Source: Embleya scabrispora
GTDB lineage: Bacteria > Actinomycetota > Actinomycetes > Streptomycetales > Streptomycetaceae
Assembly (NCBI RefSeq): GCF_002024165.1
Contig: NZ_MWQN01000001.1
Coordinates: forward strand, 2,604,001 to 2,668,000
Direction of reading: 5' to 3'
DNA length: 64,000 bases
Shown piece after piece: positions 59,784-64,000 of the stretch. The notes beneath the pieces were generated by a model that searched no databases, was not told where the DNA came from, and saw only the letters and a program-made list of their open reading frames with translations. The position numbers and the translations under genes are program-made. Numbering within the stretch: the first letter of the stretch is position 1; every line of letters starts with the position of its first letter.

Positions 59784-61646
59784 GTGACCAAGCAGGTCAA
59801 GCAGCTCGACCGGGTCGTGATCCGGTTCGCCGGCGATTCCGGTGACGGAATGCAGCTGACGGGCGACCGTTTCACGTCCGAGACGGCGACGTTCGGAAAC
59901 GATCTGTCGACCCTTCCCAACTTCCCCGCCGAGATCCGGGCGCCCGCGGGCACCCTGCCGGGCGTGTCGAGCTTCCAACTCCACTTCGCCGACCACGACA
60001 TCCTGACCCCGGGCGACGCGCCGACCGTCCTGGTCGCGATGAACCCGGCCGCGCTCAAGGCCAACATCCGCGACCTGCCGCGCGGGGCCGAGATCATCGT
60101 CAACACCGACGAGTTCTCCAAGCGCGCGATGGCCAAGGTCGGCTACCCGACCAGTCCGCTGGAGGACGGCTCGCTCGACGCCTACAACGTGCACGCGATC
60201 CCGCTGACCACGCTGACGGTCGGCGCGCTGGCCGAGTTCGAGATCTCCAAGAAGGACGCCGAGCGGGCGAAGAACATGTTCGCGCTCGGGCTGCTGTCCT
60301 GGCTGTACCACCGCCCGACCGAGGCGACCGTCGACTTCCTGCGGCGCAAGTTCGCCAAGCTGCCGGTGATCGCCGAGGCGAACGTGGCGGCCTTCAAGGC
60401 GGGTTGGAACTTCGGCGAGACCACGGACGACTTCGCGGTCTCCTACGAGGTGGCACCGGCGAAGCTGCCCTCGGGCACGTACCGCAACATCACCGGCAAC
60501 CTCGCGCTGTCCTACGGCCTGGTGGCCGCCGGACAGCTGGCCGAGCTGCCGGTCTACCTGGGTTCGTACCCGATCACCCCGGCCTCGGACATCCTGCACG
60601 AGCTGGCCAAGCACAAGAACTTCGGCGTGCGCACCTTCCAGGCCGAGGACGAGATCGCGGGCATCGGCGCCGCGCTCGGCGCGTCGTTCGGCGGCGCGCT
60701 CGGGGTGACCACCACCTCCGGTCCCGGTGTCGCGCTCAAGTCCGAGACGATCGGCCTCGCGGTCTCGCTGGAGCTGCCGCTGCTGATCGTCGACGTGCAG
60801 CGCGGCGGGCCCTCCACCGGGCTGCCCACCAAGACCGAGCAGTCCGACCTGCTCCAGGCCATGTTCGGCCGCAACGGCGAGGCGCCGGTGCCGATCGTGG
60901 CCCCGCAGACCCCGTCCGACTGCTTCGCCGCCGCCGTCGAGGCGGCCCGGATCGCGCTGAAGTACCGCACCCCGGTCTTCCTGCTCTCCGACGGCTACCT
61001 CGCCAACGGCTCCGAGCCGTGGCGCCTGCCCGAGACGTCCGAACTGCCGGACCTGCGGGTCGCGTTCGCCACCGAGCCGAACCAGGAGAACGCGGACGGA
61101 ACCAAGGAGTTCTGGCCGTACAAGCGCGACCCCGAGACGCTGGCCCGCCCGTGGGCGGTGCCCGGCACCCCGGGTCTGGAACACCGCATCGGCGGCATCG
61201 AGAAGGCCGACGGCATCGGGTCGATCTCCTACGACCCGGCCAACCACGACCTGATGGTGCGCACCCGCCAGGCCAAGGTGGACGGCATCGCGAAGGACAT
61301 CGACCCGCTGTGGGTCGACGACGCGACCGGCGACGCCAAGGTCCTGGTGATCGGCTGGGGCTCCACCTACGGCCCGATCGCCGCGGCGGTCCGCCGGGTG
61401 CGGGCCGCGGGCGGCAAGGTCGCGCAGGCCCACCTGCGCCACCTCAACCCGTTCCCGGCCAACACGGCCGAGGTGCTGCGGTCGTACGACAAGGTGATCG
61501 TCCCGGAGATGAACCTGGGTCAGCTCGCCCTGCTCCTGCGCGGCAGGTTCCTCGTGGACGCCATGTCGTACAACCAGGTGCGCGGGCTGCCGTTCAAGTC
61601 CGAGGAGCTGGCCCACGTGATCCGGGAAGTGATCGAGAGTGTCTGA
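59784..61646 (+). CDS. korA: 2-oxoacid:ferredoxin oxidoreductase alpha subunit (gamma-alpha fusion)
   Basis: A 620-residue KorA. The N-terminal gamma domain (RFAGDSGDGMQLTGDRF) is fused to the alpha domain: YPITPASDILHELAKHKNFGVRTFQAEDEIAGIGAALGASFGG, then TTTSGPGVALKSETIGLAVSLELPLLIVDVQRGGPSTGLPTKTEQ. With KorB it oxidatively decarboxylates 2-oxoglutarate (or another 2-oxoacid) with CoA, reducing ferredoxin. It overlaps korB by 8 bases. Actinobacterial KorAB serves as an alternative to 2-oxoglutarate dehydrogenase. The start is GTG with GAGGAGG upstream. Confidence 0.94.
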   Translation: MTKQVKQLDRVVIRFAGDSGDGMQLTGDRFTSETATFGNDLSTLPNFPAEIRAPAGTLPGVSSFQLHFADHDILTPGDAPTVLVAMNPAALKANIRDLPRGAEIIVNTDEFSKRAMAKVGYPTSPLEDGSLDAYNVHAIPLTTLTVGALAEFEISKKDAERAKNMFALGLLSWLYHRPTEATVDFLRRKFAKLPVIAEANVAAFKAGWNFGETTDDFAVSYEVAPAKLPSGTYRNITGNLALSYGLVAAGQLAELPVYLGSYPITPASDILHELAKHKNFGVRTFQAEDEIAGIGAALGASFGGALGVTTTSGPGVALKSETIGLAVSLELPLLIVDVQRGGPSTGLPTKTEQSDLLQAMFGRNGEAPVPIVAPQTPSDCFAAAVEAARIALKYRTPVFLLSDGYLANGSEPWRLPETSELPDLRVAFATEPNQENADGTKEFWPYKRDPETLARPWAVPGTPGLEHRIGGIEKADGIGSISYDPANHDLMVRTRQAKVDGIAKDIDPLWVDDATGDAKVLVIGWGSTYGPIAAAVRRVRAAGGKVAQAHLRHLNPFPANTAEVLRSYDKVIVPEMNLGQLALLLRGRFLVDAMSYNQVRGLPFKSEELAHVIREVIESV

Positions 61647-62709
61647 GTCCGCGAACGGCGCCGGCGGTTTCCCCTCGCTGACGCTGATCCCGAAGGCCGA
61701 TGCCAAGCAGTCCATGAAGGACTTCAAGTCGGACCAGGAGGTGCGCTGGTGCCCGGGCTGCGGCGACTACGCCATCCTGGCCGCCGTGCAGGGCTTCCTG
61801 CCCGAACTCGGGCTCCGCAAGGAGAACGTGGTGTGGATCTCGGGCATCGGCTGCTCCAGCCGCTTCCCGTACTACCTCAACACGTACGGCATGCACTCGA
61901 TCCACGGGCGCGCGCCGGCCATCGCGACGGGCCTGGCCACCTCGCGCGAGGACCTGTCGGTGTGGGTGGTCACCGGTGACGGCGACGCGCTGTCCATCGG
62001 CGGCAACCACCTGATCCACGCGCTGCGCCGCAACGTCAACCTGAAGATCCTGCTGTTCAACAACCGGATCTACGGTCTGACCAAGGGTCAGTACTCGCCC
62101 ACCTCGGAGACCGGCAAGATCACCAAGTCCACCCCGATGGGCTCGCTCGACCACCCGTTCAACCCGCTGTCGGTGGCCATCGGCGCCGAGGCGTCGTTCG
62201 TGGCCCGGTCGATCGACTCCGACCGCAAGCACCTGACCTCGGTGCTGCGCGCGGCGGCGGCCCACGAGGGCACCGCCCTCGTGGAGATCTACCAGAACTG
62301 CAACATCTTCAACGACGGCGCGTTCGAGCAGCTCAAGGACCCCGCGCAGCGCGACGACGTAACCATCCGGCTCGAACACGGGCAGCCGATCCGGTTCGGC
62401 GCGGAGGGCCAGTACGGCGTCATCCGCGGCGCGCACGGCGCGCTGGACGTGGCCGAGGTGGCCAAGGTCGGCGAGGACGCGGTGCTCGTGCACGACGCGC
62501 ACGCCGACAACCCGGAGCTGGCCTTCGCGCTGACCCGGCTCGGCGATCTGACGAGCAACACGCACACCCCCATCGGGGTGTTCCGCGACATCGCGCGTCC
62601 GGTCTACGACCGGCTGATGTCGGCCCAGATGGCGGAGGCCGCGACGAAGCAGGGCCAGGGCGACCTGGCCTCGCTGATCCGCGGCAACGACACCTGGACG
62701 ATCGACTAG
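61639..62709 (+). CDS. korB: 2-oxoacid:ferredoxin oxidoreductase beta subunit
   Basis: A 356-residue TPP-binding subunit. VRWCPGCGDYAILAAVQ and ISGIGCSSRFPYYLNTYGMHSIHGRAPAIATG carry the cluster-ligand cysteines. VVTGDGDALSIGGNHLIHALRRN is the TPP/Mg motif, and NNRIYGLTKGQYSPTS follows. A fourth Cys lies in YQNCNIFNDGA. GTG starts inside the 3' end of korA. A perfect 16-bp terminator follows 15 bp after the stop. Confidence 0.95.
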   Translation: MSESANGAGGFPSLTLIPKADAKQSMKDFKSDQEVRWCPGCGDYAILAAVQGFLPELGLRKENVVWISGIGCSSRFPYYLNTYGMHSIHGRAPAIATGLATSREDLSVWVVTGDGDALSIGGNHLIHALRRNVNLKILLFNNRIYGLTKGQYSPTSETGKITKSTPMGSLDHPFNPLSVAIGAEASFVARSIDSDRKHLTSVLRAAAAHEGTALVEIYQNCNIFNDGAFEQLKDPAQRDDVTIRLEHGQPIRFGAEGQYGVIRGAHGALDVAEVAKVGEDAVLVHDAHADNPELAFALTRLGDLTSNTHTPIGVFRDIARPVYDRLMSAQMAEAATKQGQGDLASLIRGNDTWTID

Positions 62710-62724
62710 CGAACGAGGCGACAC

Positions 62725-62760
62725 CGAGCGGGCCCGGCACGAGCGTGCCGGGCCCGCTCG
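62725..62760 (+). terminator. Terminator of korAB
   Basis: Perfect 16-bp arms (62725-62740 and 62745-62760) with loop GAGC. Confidence 0.88.
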
Positions 62761-62779
62761 GGTTTCGGACGAGCCGCCT

Positions 62780-63540
62780 TTGTCCAACCCGACCGCGCTC
62801 GGCGTGCCGGCCTCGGACTGCATCTCCTCGTCCGCGTACGGCACCGAGCAGATGCTCCGCGCCCTGGTGCCCCACGTCGGCGTCGCCGCGTTCACCCTGC
62901 TGCTCCCGGTCACCTACGCCATCCTCGCGGTGCTGCTCCTGCTCACCCTGTCCTACGGGGACGTGGTGAGCCTGTACACCAAGGCCGGCGGCTCCTACAT
63001 CGTGGCCCGGGACAACTTCGGGCCGCGCGTCGCGCAGGTCGCCTCGGTCGCGCTGCTGATCGACTACGTGGTCACCGTCGCGGTGCAGACCGCGGCCGGC
63101 ACCGACGCGATCGTCTCGCTGCTGCACCTGATGTGGGGCGCCGACGCCAACATCAGCCGGTGGAAGCCGGAGGTGTGCGTGGCGGTGGTCGGCGTGCCGA
63201 CTTCGTCGCCGAGGACGCCTTCCTGCCGAAGATGTTGCGCAAGCGCGGACACCGGCCGGCCTTCGCCAACGGCATCATCCTGCTCGCGGTGCCGGCCGTG
63301 GCCCTGCTCCTGGCGACCCGGGCGAGCGTGGACTCGCTGATCGCGCTGTACGCGATCGGCGTGTTCACCGGGTTCATGATGGCGGGCTCCGGGCCGACCA
63401 GACACCACTGGACCCAGCGCACCGGCCACTGGCGGGCGGGATGTGTGGTGAACGCGCTCGCGGCCGTGGTGTCCGGGGCGGTCGTCCTGATCTTCGCGTG
63501 GCCCGTGCGGTCGTCGAACCGGCCGCGCGTGAGGTGGCGG
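62780..63540 (+). pseudogene. Decayed APC-family amino acid permease
   Basis: The frame starting ATG at 62780 encodes a recognisable permease N-terminus (LGVPASDCISSSAYGTEQML, VTYAILAVLLLLTLSYGDVVSLYTKAGGSYIVARDNFG, IDYVVTVAVQTAAGTDAIVSLL). Around 63185 it jumps: the next permease-like text (ADFVAEDAFLPKMLRKRGHRPAFANGIILLAVPAVALLLATRASVDSLIALYAIGVFTGF) is in another frame and belongs far later in such proteins, so a large internal part is missing. A further frame change occurs near 63535. The locus cannot make a working transporter unless the assembly is wrong. Confidence 0.82.
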
Positions 63541-64000
63541 GCGGTGCGTCGGGAATCATGCTGCTGCTGCCCCGTCGCACGTATCCGCCGCTGATCGGTC
63601 GGCTGTTGCACGGGCGGACCACCGACTCGATCGCGTCCGCGCTGACCCGGGTGCCGCACGCGGTCGCCACCGTCGTGCCGTTCGACGTCGGCGCGGCGAT
63701 GGCCCACCGGCCGGAGCCGGACCGCGAAGCGGTCGCGAAGTGTGTTCCCCGGCTGCTGCCGATCGTGGACGCGGAGCCGGAGCCGGCCGGCGGACCGGTC
63801 GCGACGGTCTCGGTGGTCGCGCTGAAGTGGCGACAACACGCGGACGTGGTCGGCCGGATCCGGGCGGTGTCGCCGTCGCCGGAGACCGCGCGACCGGCCC
63901 TGGAGGTGCAGTTGTACGACCACACGGGCGGCCTCCGGTTGCTCTTCCACGGCCGGCGCCGACTCGCGGGCGGAGGAGTAGCGGTCCCGGCCGCTTCGGG
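63541..64000 (+). pseudogene. Permease C-terminal remnant joined to an OB-fold-like fragment
   Basis: In a third frame, open to the window end, LLLPRRTYPPLIGRLLHGRTTDSIASALTRVPHAVATVVPFDV matches the soluble C-terminal end of actinobacterial APC permeases. After about 70 further residues, WRQHADVVGRIRAVSP, PALEVQLYDHTGGLRLLFHGRRRLAGG resembles the small OB-fold proteins of actinomycetes. The join suggests a deletion fused two neighbouring genes. The OB-fold reading is by eye only. Confidence 0.5.

Noticed and set aside
62780-64000. Intact amino acid permease with sequencing errors only
   Set aside because: Besides frame changes, the central transmembrane part is missing, which single-base errors cannot explain.

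Overview
The window is a chromosomal segment of a very high-GC actinomycete, most likely Streptomyces or a close member of Streptomycetaceae. The evidence is the GC-rich codon use, frequent GTG and TTG starts, a short chaplin gene, dasABCD-type chitin-sugar uptake genes, a second incomplete complex I (nuo) cluster and a conjugative element with a TraB-type translocase. From memory, the flanking gene order matches the S. coelicolor neighbourhood from korAB (about SCO4594) through nuo2, htpX and yajQ to rpmG, where the element SLP1 sits in tRNA-Tyr. No database search was possible.

Layout. Positions 1-2020 (minus strand): murB (cut by the window edge), two MaoC/hotdog dehydratase subunits, rpmG, tRNA-Met and tRNA-Thr. 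Positions 2086-14662 (minus): five tightly overlapping genes encoding a DUF4132 protein, a 1,624-residue protein, a MoxR-type AAA+ ATPase, a fused DUF5682-vWA protein and a SWIM zinc-finger protein. This resembles the uncharacterised E. coli yehI-yehL-yehM-yehP-yehQ set. Positions 14888-16500: a small hypothetical gene, a short chaplin, a VOC protein and RidA. Positions 16561-25238: a sugar kinase, a D-serine-deaminase-like PLP enzyme and an IclR regulator, diverging from an ABC sugar importer with a cytosolic beta-N-acetylhexosaminidase. Positions 25381-26989: a SnoaL-like gene and a double-Nudix gene.

Positions 27386-44093 are an integrative conjugative element of about 16.65 kb, SLP1-like and integrated in tRNA-Tyr. 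A perfect 57-bp direct repeat bounds it. It carries, in order, a predicted phosphorothioate-sensing HNH restriction endonuclease; a control module (double-winged-helix GntR, HD hydrolase, Nudix, XRE-PLD-like regulator); a transfer operon (small proteins, DUF2637 membrane/coiled-coil protein, TraA-like, TraB); a palindrome cluster that may be the transfer locus; accessory genes (DUF4031, a stand-alone RapZ C-terminal domain, a C5-methyltransferase-like protein); a primase-polymerase and P-loop replication module; a dense 9-bp repeat array; and xis-int next to the restored tRNA-Tyr.

Positions 44301-62709 return to the chromosome: yajQ, a glycosyltransferase, yccF, htpX, the minus-strand nuo2 cluster nuoABCHIJKLMN (no nuoDEFG), a divergent histidine kinase and response regulator, and korAB (2-oxoacid:ferredoxin oxidoreductase). 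A plausible link, which is inference, is that ferredoxin reduced by KorAB feeds the complex I made from the nuo2 subunits that lack the NADH module. The right end (62780-64000) is a decayed APC permease with frame changes and an internal deletion, running into an OB-fold-like remnant.
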